A stretch of 64,000 nucleotides of DNA, from the NCBI GenBank assembly GCA_001769385.1, contig MEPB01000037.1:76241-140240 (forward strand), read 5' to 3'. Below the pieces are notes generated by a model. It was not told the DNA's origin. It worked only from the letters and a program-made list of their open reading frames with translations, and searched no databases. The translations under genes and the position numbers were made by a program. Position 1 is the first letter of the stretch. Every line of letters starts with the position of its first letter. Below are positions 54,932-63,513 of this stretch, in pieces. This stretch comes from Bacteroidetes bacterium RIFCSPLOWO2_12_FULL_35_15. GTDB taxonomy: Bacteria > Bacteroidota > Bacteroidia > 2-12-FULL-35-15.

Positions 54932-54976
54932 TGCTTAAAAATTAAAATTAGTTAACTCCAAAACTAAATTGTTTAA

Positions 54977-54984
54977 TATATTTG
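54977..54984 (+). promoter_or_regulatory. Promoter core of pyrE, probable leaderless start
   Basis: TATATTTG (54977-54984), exact consensus, ends four bases before the ATG at 54989. A GTG at 54986 would begin even closer. Transcription would begin at or inside the start codon. Confidence 0.55.
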
Positions 54985-54988
54985 TGTG

Positions 54989-55630
54989 ATGAAACAAAAT
55001 GAAGAATGTGCTTTAAAAATTGCAGAATTCCTACTGCAAATTAAAGCAATAAAATTGCAACCGAACAAACCTTTTACCTGGGCATCGGGATGGAAATCCC
55101 CAATTTATTGTGATAATCGTGTAACACTCTCTTATCCAAAGGTTCGTACATTTATCCGACAGGAGTTTGTAAAAGCAATATTAGAAAAATTTGGAAAACC
55201 GGATGTAATAGCAGGTGTGGCAACCGGTGGTATTGCCCAAGGAGCTTTAGTAGCTCAGGAATTAGGGTTACCATTTGTTTATATTCGCAGCGAAGCAAAA
55301 AAACATGGATTAACAAATCTGATTGAAGGAGTGGTGGAAAAGGGACAATCTGTTGTTGTTATTGAAGACCTTATTTCTACCGGAGGAAGCAGTTTGAAAG
55401 CAGTAGAAGCATTACGTGAAGCAGGTTGTGAAGTAAAAGGGATGGCTGCTATTTTTACCTATGGTTTTAAAACAGCAACGGATAATTTTAAAGCTTCGAA
55501 ATGTAAGTTAATCACCCTGAGTAATTACGAATTACTTATTAAACAAGCCTTGCAATCAAATTATATTACAGATAAAGATTTAAAATCAGTACAACAATGG
55601 CGTGAAAACCCTGCCGAATGGATGAAATAA
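54989..55630 (+). CDS. pyrE: Orotate phosphoribosyltransferase
   Basis: Converts orotate and PRPP to OMP in pyrimidine synthesis. The 213 residues, from the ATG at 54989, contain the substrate segment FTWASGWKSPIYCDNR, the dimer-contact Lys-rich YIRSEAKKHGLTN and the PRPP-binding motif VVVIEDLISTGGSSLKAVE (about 126-144) with the conserved acidic pair Glu-Asp. Length is standard. The SRPBCC gene 81 bases downstream may be co-transcribed. Confidence 0.95.
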   Translation: MKQNEECALKIAEFLLQIKAIKLQPNKPFTWASGWKSPIYCDNRVTLSYPKVRTFIRQEFVKAILEKFGKPDVIAGVATGGIAQGALVAQELGLPFVYIRSEAKKHGLTNLIEGVVEKGQSVVVIEDLISTGGSSLKAVEALREAGCEVKGMAAIFTYGFKTATDNFKASKCKLITLSNYELLIKQALQSNYITDKDLKSVQQWRENPAEWMK

Positions 55631-55711
55631 ATATTTTTCAAAACACATTAGGGATTAATAGGAAATCTCAAAACATCTGACAAAAAAATTAAAAACTAAT
55701 CAACCCACCAT

Positions 55712-56116
55712 ATGTCATCACTTAAACTAGAAAGCGAAATTGTTGAAATCGAAAATTCTGCTGAAAATATTTTTACTTATTTGAGTGATTTTAAAAATTT
55801 CGAAAAATTGATGCCTCCTCAAGTTACTAACTGGACAGCAACAACAGATGAGTGTTCATTCACTATAAATGGAATGGCTACCATCGGAATGAAAATAGTT
55901 GAAAAGTTTTCTCCCGTAAAAATCAGTATTACATCGCATGGAAAAGTTCCCTTTGAATTTAAACTGTATGTTTTAATAACTGTCGTTGATTCTTCGAAAT
56001 GCAAAGGTCAGTTAACATTTGAATCGGATATGAATCCAATGATAAAAATGATGGTAGAAAAGCCACTCGGTAATTTCTTTAATATGCTCGCGAAGAAAAT
56101 GAAGGATATTAAATAG
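55712..56116 (+). CDS. SRPBCC (polyketide cyclase/START-like) family protein
   Basis: A protein of 134 residues with the SRPBCC fold pattern: KLESEIVEIENSAENIFTYLSDFKNFEKLMPPQVTNWTATTDECSF, where a helix-strand start and a mid-domain glycine-rich strand (INGMATIGMKIVEKF) form a hydrophobic cavity. Ends with a long C-terminal helix (KPLGNFFNMLAKKM). The ligand is unknown. I recall similar proteins after pyrE in related genomes, but the function is not established. Confidence 0.82.
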   Translation: MSSLKLESEIVEIENSAENIFTYLSDFKNFEKLMPPQVTNWTATTDECSFTINGMATIGMKIVEKFSPVKISITSHGKVPFEFKLYVLITVVDSSKCKGQLTFESDMNPMIKMMVEKPLGNFFNMLAKKMKDIK

Positions 56117-56192
56117 GAATTTTTCTTCTATTAGAGGTTTCTGATTTCATTAACTCATAATCTAAAATAAAATACCTAGTCACTTCGTTGCG

Positions 56193-56300
56193 ACCCCTTC
56201 GACTTTGCTCAGGATAAACTCCGGGAGCGTATCGAGAAGGGGTTGAAATTAGAAACAATAAGCCTTCTCATGTTCTCGATACTCCTTTCTGAAAAAGGAA
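56193..56300. repeat. Degenerate dispersed-repeat region
   Basis: ACCCCTTC at 56193-56200 pairs with GAAGGGGT at 56236-56243, and GTATCGAGAA (56229-56238) recurs inverted as TTCTCGATAC at 56273-56282. Sequences such as CTTTGCTCAGGATAAACTCC resemble the other dispersed elements of this window. It lies in a 263-base gap between the SRPBCC gene and the convergent DinB gene. Confidence 0.55.
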
Positions 56301-56379
56301 GGCTAACGAACTGACACCCCACACTTGCGATAACAGTATTTGAACGAAAATTAAACGGTATAAAATATTTTTAATAAAA

Positions 56380-56889
56380 CTAAAGATATTTTGATTTGAT
56401 AACATTTATATGATGGGTTGTATGTCCTGCGATCATATATAAAACAGAGAGAACGGTCATAATATTACCATTCACATTTCCTAACTGACTCATTGTTTCA
56501 TTATCAAACTGCTTGAACAAGGCTAAATTTGCGCCACGTACAATTGCAAATTCATGCGCCAGATCGTACAGCGTTCTATTTTTAAAATTTGCATTGGCTA
56601 CATATGCATTTTCATCAAAACCTGGCATCACTGTTTTATCTCTACGTGCAAAACGTAAAGCCCGGCATCCCAATATCCGTTCTGTATCAATGATGTGACC
56701 AAGTACTTCTTTGATCGTCCATTTGCCATTTGCGTAGGCATAATTCTCTTTTTCCTCCGGGATCTCAGATATTACCGATTGAATATCTATCATTTGGTTC
56801 TCCAATGCTTTTATGATATCATTGGAGGGTACCAAATTAATATAGGAAGTATAATAAGCCGGATGTTCTGTTGGTTGTGGTCTTTCCAT
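56380..56889 (-). CDS. DinB-like family protein
   Basis: A four-helix-bundle protein of 169 residues. The metal-site histidines are placed as in DinB/YfiT proteins: LGHIIDTERILGCRALRFARRD (first His), and GHTTHHINVIK near the end (second and third His). Members bind a metal and act in varied thiol or damage-response chemistry; the specific role is unknown. It follows the oligopeptidase gene with only four bases between them, so they share a transcript. Confidence 0.85.
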   Translation of the reverse strand: MERPQPTEHPAYYTSYINLVPSNDIIKALENQMIDIQSVISEIPEEKENYAYANGKWTIKEVLGHIIDTERILGCRALRFARRDKTVMPGFDENAYVANANFKNRTLYDLAHEFAIVRGANLALFKQFDNETMSQLGNVNGNIMTVLSVLYMIAGHTTHHINVIKSKYL

Positions 56890-56893
56890 GATC

Positions 56894-58618
56894 CTAAATT
56901 TTTTCTAATTCATTTTTTACAAAATCAGCGAGTTCTTTTACATAAGCCTGTGAAAAATTAAATTCAATACCGGCTGCTTTATATATTTCAGGAATTGATT
57001 TGGTATATCCTAATCGTAATGCAGCCTCATAATTATTTAATCCTTGTTCGGGATCACGTTTGTAATTTCTCCAAACGGCAATAGCACCTAGTTGGGCCAT
57101 TCCATATTCAATATAATAAAAAGGCACTTCAAAAATGTGTAATTGATTTTGCCAACTGCGCGATTTTGCTTCTTCAAAACCTTTCCAGTCAATCACCTTA
57201 CTTTGAAATTGATTGATCACATTTTCCCAGTTTTTCATCCTTTCTTCCACAGTATGTTTTGGATTTTCATATATCCAATGTTGAAATTTATCAACTGCAG
57301 CTATCCATAATAGTGTGTTTAAGGACTTTTCCAATTGCTCTTTTTTAGCACGTTTCAGATCATCAGCATTTTTGAAAAAAACGTCCCAGTGTTCCATCGA
57401 AATTAATTCCATGGACATAGAAGCTAGTTCCGCAACCTCCGAAGGTGTACTTTTAAAATCGACCAGTTCAAGGTCACGGGTAACAAATGAATGAATGGCA
57501 TGTCCTCCTTCGTGTACCATTGTTACCAGATCACGTTGAGTACCCACCGAATTCATAAAAATAAAAGGAACACCAATTTCATACAATGGATAATTGTATC
57601 CACCGGGAGCTTTTCCAATGCGGGATTCAAGATCCAAATGCCCCATTGTTTTCATGATTTCTAAATATTCGCCATAGGAATGACGGACTTTATAAAAACA
57701 CTCAATTGATTTGTCGAGTAATTCAGCACCACTTGAAAATGGTTTTAGTGCCGGTCTCCCTTCCAGATCAACATCGGTATCCCAAGGTTTAAGGGATTCT
57801 AATTTCAATGCTTTTTTTCTCTCCAGATCAGCTGTTTCCGCCAAAGGAAGAACTTCCTTTGCGATTGATTCATGAAAATCTGTACAATCTTTTACCGTAT
57901 AATCGAAGCGGCCTAATTCTTCAAATTTATAATCACGATAGTTGGAAAATCCTGCATTTAATGCTACCTGGTGGCGAAGTTGAAGTAATTCAGAAAACAG
58001 ATCGTTCAGCTTTTCTTTATCTTTATTTCTCCTTTGTTGAATTTTAAAATAAATTTCTTCACGTACACTTCTATCAGTATCTTTTAAAAAACTTGCAGCT
58101 TTTTGTAAGGTTATTTCTTCGCCCTTCCATTCAATGGTCATAGCTGCGGCAATGGCACCATACTTTTGTGATTCTGTTTGAATTTTTGTAAGCAAAGGGA
58201 TATTTTCATCACGATAAAGTTCCAGTGCTTTCTTAACACCTCTTAAATAAATGTGATATTTATTCTGATCCAGTTCTTTTAAATAGATCGATGCAACAAG
58301 TTTCTTGTTTAATTCATTATTGAATGGAGCAACATGCGGCTCAATTTCAGTTACAAAAAAATTGTAGGAATCCAGCAATTTTTTATTGGCAGTATCACAG
58401 GTCATTTTGATGTATCGCCAAGCCATATCTTCGCTCAAAGCAGCCTCCAGTTCACTTCTATCCAACATCCATTTTTCAAGTTCTTTGGCTGAAGAAATTT
58501 TTCGTTCCTTCAGATCCTGAAAAAATAATTTTATTCTGTCCCATGAATCAATACTTAATTCTTGAGGCAAAAAATGCCGGATAGGCTTAGTAGGAATAAT
58601 TACCTGATTTGTTTCCAT
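56894..58618 (-). CDS. M3 family oligoendopeptidase
   Basis: Zinc oligopeptidase of 574 residues in the M3 family (oligoendopeptidase F-like). The active site reads VTMVHEGGHAIHSF, with HEGGH near residue 368, and a downstream Glu in ELASMSMELISM as the third ligand. The helical N-terminal part has RRNKDKEKLNDLFSELLQLRHQVALNAGF. No signal peptide, so it works in the cytoplasm on peptides from protein turnover. It has no obvious terminator before the DinB gene, in line with an operon. Confidence 0.92.
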   Translation of the reverse strand: METNQVIIPTKPIRHFLPQELSIDSWDRIKLFFQDLKERKISSAKELEKWMLDRSELEAALSEDMAWRYIKMTCDTANKKLLDSYNFFVTEIEPHVAPFNNELNKKLVASIYLKELDQNKYHIYLRGVKKALELYRDENIPLLTKIQTESQKYGAIAAAMTIEWKGEEITLQKAASFLKDTDRSVREEIYFKIQQRRNKDKEKLNDLFSELLQLRHQVALNAGFSNYRDYKFEELGRFDYTVKDCTDFHESIAKEVLPLAETADLERKKALKLESLKPWDTDVDLEGRPALKPFSSGAELLDKSIECFYKVRHSYGEYLEIMKTMGHLDLESRIGKAPGGYNYPLYEIGVPFIFMNSVGTQRDLVTMVHEGGHAIHSFVTRDLELVDFKSTPSEVAELASMSMELISMEHWDVFFKNADDLKRAKKEQLEKSLNTLLWIAAVDKFQHWIYENPKHTVEERMKNWENVINQFQSKVIDWKGFEEAKSRSWQNQLHIFEVPFYYIEYGMAQLGAIAVWRNYKRDPEQGLNNYEAALRLGYTKSIPEIYKAAGIEFNFSQAYVKELADFVKNELEKI

Positions 58619-58764
58619 TGAATAATTTGTTTGGGAGTAGAAAAATTTATACCAAAGGTATTTTATTTATCGAACATTTTTTCGCTGCTTTGTAAATGGA
58701 AAAGTGCCACACTGTTGGTTTTTTGAAAACCTGTTTTGTTTCGGATAATGAAAAAAACCGGTGC

Positions 58765-59304
58765 TTATGCAACTCCGGTTTTTCTTACGCCTTGTGTTTT
58801 TACTTTTGAACTGGCTGTTTTAACAGGTTTTGTATTGGTATCTTTTACCTTTGCTTTTCCTGTTGATTTGGTTTCGGCACTTGCTTTAACTTTTGCTTTT
58901 TCATCTTCTGTTTTCTCTTCCTTTTTTTCAAGTAAGCCTTCTTTTTGAAGAATGTTATACCAGCTCAACACTTTTTTAATATCCGAGGTATGAACTCTTT
59001 CTTCATCATACTCAGCAAAAGCAGTTTTAAAATAGCTTCTAAGTTCAGCGTCAGGTGATTTATGATTAATACCCGGACCACCTTTTTCCTTGTCATAAAG
59101 TTTTTGTAACACTTCTTTCAACGCAACATCATCACCTGTTGAATACATGCTAACATCTTCCAATGCACTCACACGATGAGTTGAATAAGCGGGGATACGC
59201 TTTTTATCGATCAACGATTCTACTATTAGTCCGTTTTTTGTTTGAGCAATTACTTTATAAAGTCCGCTCATTCCTGCAATTGAAATAATTCCGCTTAAAT
59301 CCAT
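58765..59304 (-). CDS. DUF5606 family protein with Lys/Ala/Thr-rich tail
   Basis: A protein of 179 residues. Residues about 1-125 are the Bacteroidota-specific DUF5606 domain, starting MDLSGIISIAGMSGLYKVIAQTKNGLIVESL and with STHRVSALEDVSMYS. The C-terminal about 50 residues are a low-complexity basic tail (KAKVKASAETKSTGKAKVK type). Function is unknown; the first half may be an RNA- or protein-binding small barrel. The tail is a third occurrence in this window of a Lys/Ala-type extension, though less regular than those at 8424 and 21079. Confidence 0.85.
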   Translation of the reverse strand: MDLSGIISIAGMSGLYKVIAQTKNGLIVESLIDKKRIPAYSTHRVSALEDVSMYSTGDDVALKEVLQKLYDKEKGGPGINHKSPDAELRSYFKTAFAEYDEERVHTSDIKKVLSWYNILQKEGLLEKKEEKTEDEKAKVKASAETKSTGKAKVKDTNTKPVKTASSKVKTQGVRKTGVA

Positions 59305-59543
59305 AGTTTTTTTAGTTTAATGCACAAAGTTAAAAAATTATTGATTGCTGATTATACCTAAAGTATTTTATTTACTACTGATTCTTTTGATACGTTTTAA
59401 CCACATAGAACATAGTGTTTTAGGGTTGTCTGGAAAATGAATTTTATCCCATAGTCTATGTTTAAAGCTCCGCCTGTGTATAAGAAGGCTCTGTTTTTTT
59501 CTATGTCTCAAGTGGCTAATTTTAAGAAAAAAACATAAAAATT

Positions 59544-59987
59544 TTATTCAAAAAATGGAATGTTTTCTAAATATTTGTAATTATTAGCTGAATAGTCCAT
59601 TTGGCAGCAAAAATGATTGAGTCCATTCGTGATCACTAAATATTTTACTTTAAAATTCATGTTGTAACGTGCTACCTGATCAAATACATCTTGTGTGATC
59701 TTCACTTCAGGTGCTTTACACTCTACCATTAAATAAGGATTTCCTGTTTTATCAAACACTAAAACATCAGCCCTTTTTTGTAATTGGTTATATTTTAACC
59801 CCATTTCTACTGCAATTAGCGAGGCGGGGAATTTTTTTTCCTGTACTAAAAATTGTAAAAAATTTTGACGTACCCATTCTTCCGGTGTAAGCACGACATA
59901 TTTTTTTCTGAACATGTCAAAAATCTGTGTGTTTAATCCTTTTTTTTTCAGTTTAAACTGATATGTTGGTAAATTAAGAGCTTGCAT
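59544..59987 (-). CDS. Stand-alone HsdR N-terminal nuclease-like protein
   Basis: A protein of 147 residues that corresponds to the type I restriction enzyme R-protein N-terminal domain (PF13588). The PD-(D/E)xK residues are present: Asp74 in RADVLVFD and Glu89-x-Lys91 in VECKAPE, with QVARYNM following. This points to an intact nuclease fold of its own, but no methylase or specificity subunit is near. I recall it near holA in Bacteroidota, where it is not a restriction gene. Divergent from amn. Confidence 0.85.
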   Translation of the reverse strand: MQALNLPTYQFKLKKKGLNTQIFDMFRKKYVVLTPEEWVRQNFLQFLVQEKKFPASLIAVEMGLKYNQLQKRADVLVFDKTGNPYLMVECKAPEVKITQDVFDQVARYNMNFKVKYLVITNGLNHFCCQMDYSANNYKYLENIPFFE

Positions 59988-60324
59988 ATGCTACTACGAT
60001 AGTACGAAAAATTTACTCTAAACCGGGCTGTTTTTTTTGTTAAAAATTTCTAACAAGCCAAATAAAACGCACCTTAATTTGTATTTTCGCCTGAAATTTT
60101 AATTTTTTAATGCCGAACAAAATATTTCGCCCGAAAAAGATGGATTCATTCGTGCGGGCGGGGACTTTGAAAAAGGAAACATGCAGGCAATTCTTGGTTT
60201 GTAGAGTAACGACAGGTTGTTAAATAAATAAAACACCTCCTGAATATTACCAAAAGATTTGTTATTCGTATATTGTAAAAAAATCAAATTTAATAGAAAT
60301 AATAAAAATTAGTAATTAGCATTC
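59988..60324. other. Intergenic 337 bases before amn
   Basis: No convincing gene on either strand. A small region at about 60113-60170 with GGGCGG and CGCCCG motifs is more GC-rich than its surroundings; an open frame on the minus strand there has no protein character. No promoter core of the TAnnTTTG type is clear. Confidence 0.4.
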
Positions 60325-61098
60325 ATGAAAAGCAAAGAAGAAATAGTACAAAATTGGTTACCTCGTTACACCGGAACGCCTTTAAATGAATTTGGAAAGT
60401 ACATTTTACTGACCAATTTTGGCAGATATGTAAAAATGTTTGCCGAATGGAACAATGTAAAAATTAATGGCTTGGATATGCCGATGCCAAATGCCACAGC
60501 GAATGGAATTACAATCATCAATTTCGGGATGGGAAGCGCAAATGCTGCAACAATAATGGACCTGTTAAGTTCCATTGAGCCGAAAGCAGTATTATTTTTA
60601 GGGAAATGCGGAGGATTAAAAAAGAAAAATGAATTAGGAGATCTGATCCTACCCATTGCTGCCATACGTGGAGAAGGAACATCAAATGATTATTTCCCAC
60701 CAGAAGTTCCTGCTTTACCTGCTTTTAATCTGCAAAAAGCGATTTCAACAACTATCCGAAATCACAATAAAGATTATTGGACAGGAACTGTTTATACTAC
60801 CAATCGTAGGGTTTGGGAGCATGATGATGAATTTAAAGATTATTTGCGTAAAATACGTGTGATGGGAATTGATATGGAAACAGCTACCATTTTTTCAACC
60901 GGGTTTCATAATCATATTCCAACCGGTGCATTGTTATTGGTGAGTGATCAACCAATGGTTATAGAAGGAGTTAAAACTGCCGAAAGCGATCTGAAAGTAA
61001 CTCAGAATTTTGTTGATGATCATTTGAAAATTGGTGTAGATTCGCTGAATGAGCTTATTAATAATGGCTTGACAGTTAAGCATTTGAGATTTGAATAA
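60325..61098 (+). CDS. amn: AMP nucleosidase
   Basis: Cleaves AMP to adenine and ribose 5-phosphate. The 257 residues fit the short bacterial form, with IINFGMGSANAATIMDLL for the phosphorylase-fold nucleoside site, FLGKCGGLKKKNELGDLILPIAAIRGEGTS for the base site and RVMGIDMETATIFSTGFHNHIP with the conserved ME segment. ALLLVSDQPMV also fits the family. No fused regulatory domain is present. holA follows 95 bases later. Confidence 0.9.
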   Translation: MKSKEEIVQNWLPRYTGTPLNEFGKYILLTNFGRYVKMFAEWNNVKINGLDMPMPNATANGITIINFGMGSANAATIMDLLSSIEPKAVLFLGKCGGLKKKNELGDLILPIAAIRGEGTSNDYFPPEVPALPAFNLQKAISTTIRNHNKDYWTGTVYTTNRRVWEHDDEFKDYLRKIRVMGIDMETATIFSTGFHNHIPTGALLLVSDQPMVIEGVKTAESDLKVTQNFVDDHLKIGVDSLNELINNGLTVKHLRFE

Positions 61099-61193
61099 AA
61101 ACATCTCATCCCATAATCCCTCTCTAAAAGGAGGAAGCAATAGATGAACTATTACTAAAAAAAGCATTTCTTTCTACAAAAAAGACAAACTTT

Positions 61194-62243
61194 ATGGAAT
61201 TTAATGAGATAATGTCGGAGCTAAAAAAGAAGGTGTATCGCCCTGTTTATTTTTTAATGGGCGAAGAACCTTATTTTATTGATATTATTTCCGATTATAT
61301 GGAGAGCAATGTGTTGGATGAAATGGGAAAAGAATTCAATCAGACTGTACTTTATGGTCGTGATGTTACTGCTGCGGATATAATTGGTGCAGCAAAACGA
61401 TTCCCGATGATGAGCGAACACCAGGTGATAATTGTAAAGGAAGCACAAAATATTCGTGATCTGGTTGCAAAAGAAAAAGAGGGCGATAAACAAAAAGACA
61501 AGGAAAAAGTAAAATTGCCTTTTGAAAGCTATCTTGAAAATCCACAAAAGTCAACCATTCTCGTAATTTGCTACAAATACAAAACAATTGATAAACGTAC
61601 CAGCATTGCTAAATTTATCGAGAAAAATGCTGTTCTTTTTGATTCCAAGAAGATATACGACAATCAGGTTCCTACATGGATCAATAATTATTTGAAAGGA
61701 AAAGAATATACTATCGGTCCGAAAGCCAGTGCTTTGCTTACTGAATATTTAGGAACAAATCTGAGTAAGGTTTCCAATGAGTTGGATAAATTAATAATCA
61801 ATCTTCCTCCGAAGGCAGAAATTACTATAGAGCATATCGAAACAAACATTGGTATAAGTAAGGATTACAATGTATTTGAATTACAAAATGCCATTGGCAA
61901 AAAAGAGGTTTTGAAGGCAAACCGGATCATTAATTATTTTGCCGCCAATGATAAGGAACATCCATTAGTGATGACGGTTGCTTCGCTGTATGGTTATTTC
62001 TGCAAACTGTTATCCTATCATTTTGTGGCTGACAAATCAAAAGCAAATTTGGCATCTGCAATGGGAGTGAATCCATTTTTTTTAAGCGATTACGAACGCG
62101 CTGCAAAAAGTTATTCTGTTGATAAACTAAGAAGAATATTTGCCTATTTACGCGAGTATGATCTCAAATCAAAAGGTGTTGAAAATGGCTCTGTTACAGA
62201 GGGAGAGTTGTTGAAAGAATTGCTGTTTAAAATATTACATTAG
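61194..62243 (+). CDS. holA: DNA polymerase III delta subunit
   Basis: Opens the sliding clamp as part of the clamp loader. The 349 residues have the HolA layout: N-terminal LKKKVYRPVYFLMGEEPYFIDIISDYM, an AAA+-like region without Walker A, the middle KTIDKRTSIAKFIEKNAVLF and a C-terminal collar domain (LKSKGVENGSVTEGELLKELLFKIL). The insertion of a Lys/Glu-rich stretch (KEKEGDKQKDKEKVKL) is often seen in the phylum. The next gene begins 20 bases downstream. Confidence 0.9.
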   Translation: MEFNEIMSELKKKVYRPVYFLMGEEPYFIDIISDYMESNVLDEMGKEFNQTVLYGRDVTAADIIGAAKRFPMMSEHQVIIVKEAQNIRDLVAKEKEGDKQKDKEKVKLPFESYLENPQKSTILVICYKYKTIDKRTSIAKFIEKNAVLFDSKKIYDNQVPTWINNYLKGKEYTIGPKASALLTEYLGTNLSKVSNELDKLIINLPPKAEITIEHIETNIGISKDYNVFELQNAIGKKEVLKANRIINYFAANDKEHPLVMTVASLYGYFCKLLSYHFVADKSKANLASAMGVNPFFLSDYERAAKSYSVDKLRRIFAYLREYDLKSKGVENGSVTEGELLKELLFKILH

Positions 62244-62263
62244 TAATAAACAAACATCTACAC

Positions 62264-62866
62264 ATGAAAAAAGGCATTTACTGTTTAGAAGGTTTGTGGG
62301 CACATGATTTAAAAAATAAATCAACTGTACTCCCTATTCTTGAATTATTGGAAAAAGGTGGCATTTCCAACTTCATTCACCATACATGTGCTACTAAAGA
62401 AGAGTTGAGCTTTTTTCTTGAAAAATGGAAACAAAAAACCATTAAGAATAAATATCCGATATTGTATCTGGCCTTTCATGGTAAAAAAGGACATATTTAT
62501 ATAACTAATAAAACTACACTGTCATTAAAAGACCTGGCTGAAACACTGGGTGACTCTGCTGATGGAAAGGTAGTGTTTTTTGCTTCCTGCGAAACCTTAA
62601 ATACCGGAGGAAGAACTATTCAGACATTTCTGAAAAGAACAAATGCAATCGCTGCAATTGGATACAAACAAGAAGTAGATTGGATGGTTGCAACCGCATT
62701 TGAACTTTTGGTTTTAGATGCCCTTCAGCAAGATAAATTTGATAGTAAAGGAATTGATAATATCGAACGGAAAATAAAATCCGAATATGGTAATTTACAT
62801 CAAATTCTCGATTGCAGAATTGTGATCAATAAATACATTCATTTTCCCAGGAAAAGAGCTACATAA
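62264..62866 (+). CDS. DUF6642-like protein with caspase/CHAT-type His/Cys dyad
   Basis: A protein of 200 residues without signal peptide or membrane segment. Two conserved-looking motifs have caspase-fold features: ILYLAFHGKKGHIYI with His72 at the end of a hydrophobic strand, and KVVFFASCETLNTGG with Cys109 after the next strand. The H-G and S-C pairs at strand ends are typical of the C14/CHAT clan. No extra effector or sensor domain is fused, and no protease substrate is near. It lies 20 bases after holA. I associate the sequence with DUF6642 from memory; the caspase assignment is inference from motifs and could be wrong. Confidence 0.6.
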   Translation: MKKGIYCLEGLWAHDLKNKSTVLPILELLEKGGISNFIHHTCATKEELSFFLEKWKQKTIKNKYPILYLAFHGKKGHIYITNKTTLSLKDLAETLGDSADGKVVFFASCETLNTGGRTIQTFLKRTNAIAAIGYKQEVDWMVATAFELLVLDALQQDKFDSKGIDNIERKIKSEYGNLHQILDCRIVINKYIHFPRKRAT

Positions 62867-62963
62867 AAAAATAGTTATAGGTCATTCTGATTGAAACGAA
62901 CCATCTCAACAAAAAAGATGCTTCACCTTGTTCAGCAAGACAAACGAATAAAATTTTTTGATT

Positions 62964-63371
62964 ATGAATTATTGGCTGGTAAAATCTGAACCATATAAAT
63001 ACAGTTGGGAACAATTTGTAAAAGATAAAAAAGCAGTGTGGGATGGTGTTCGCAATTATTCAGCACGCAACAATATGCGGGCAATGAAAAAAGGCGACCT
63101 GGTATTTTTCTATCATAGTAATGAAGGTCTTGAAATTGTTGGAATAGCAAAGGTGCTGAAAGAAGCCTATCAGGATCCAACAACAGATGATACAGCTTGG
63201 AGCGTTGTTGAACTGGCACCTTTTAAAGCCCTGAAAAATCCTGTTACTCTGGCGCAGGTAAAAGCCGACAAACAATTAGCCGACATTCAATTAATACGTT
63301 TAAGCCGATTGTCGGTGGCTTCTATTAAGCCTTTTGAGTTTGATAGGATTTTAGCGCTTTCGGAAAGTTAA
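62964..63371 (+). CDS. EVE domain protein
   Basis: A protein of 135 residues from the ATG at 62964 (a TTG at 62958 is in frame). The EVE fold signature is NYWLVKSEPYKYSWEQF at the start, then VWDGVRNYSARNNMRAMKKGDLVFFYHSN, with the conserved Trp-Asp-Gly-Val-Arg-Asn-Tyr segment. EVE and YTH-like domains bind modified bases in DNA or RNA. Members stand alone as here in many bacteria. It lies 97 bases after the caspase-like gene. The substrate modification is not known. Confidence 0.9.
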   Translation: MNYWLVKSEPYKYSWEQFVKDKKAVWDGVRNYSARNNMRAMKKGDLVFFYHSNEGLEIVGIAKVLKEAYQDPTTDDTAWSVVELAPFKALKNPVTLAQVKADKQLADIQLIRLSRLSVASIKPFEFDRILALSES

Positions 63372-63482
63372 AATCTGAATTCTCAAACCCTTGACTGATT
63401 AAATATTTTAAAATAGCTGATTCGTTCTCAAATTCTCAACTTTCCGACTCCGGCCGAAATGATTTTTTATTCCAAATAATCT

Positions 63483-63490
63483 TACTTTTG
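63483..63490 (+). promoter_or_regulatory. Promoter core before the 5-codon ORF
   Basis: TACTTTTG, exact consensus, ending five bases before the ATG at 63496 (mini-ORF) and 19 bases before the ATG at 63510. Confidence 0.5.
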
Positions 63491-63495
63491 CGAAC

Positions 63496-63513
63496 ATGGT
63501 TTCTAAAAAATGA
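63496..63513 (+). CDS. Possible 5-residue leader ORF coupled to the next gene
   Basis: ATG GTT TCT AAA AAA TGA encodes Met-Val-Ser-Lys-Lys. Its stop overlaps the start of the next frame as ATGA (63510-63513). Placed five bases after a promoter core, it could be a leaderless mini-ORF that feeds ribosomes to the membrane protein gene. It may equally be chance. Confidence 0.3.
   Translation: MVSKK

Noticed and set aside
59544-59987. A type I restriction system
   Set aside because: Only the HsdR N-terminal domain is present; no helicase part, HsdM or HsdS nearby.
60099-60287. A 62-codon minus-strand open frame in the amn upstream region
   Set aside because: No family resemblance, no promoter or ribosome signal, and low-quality composition.
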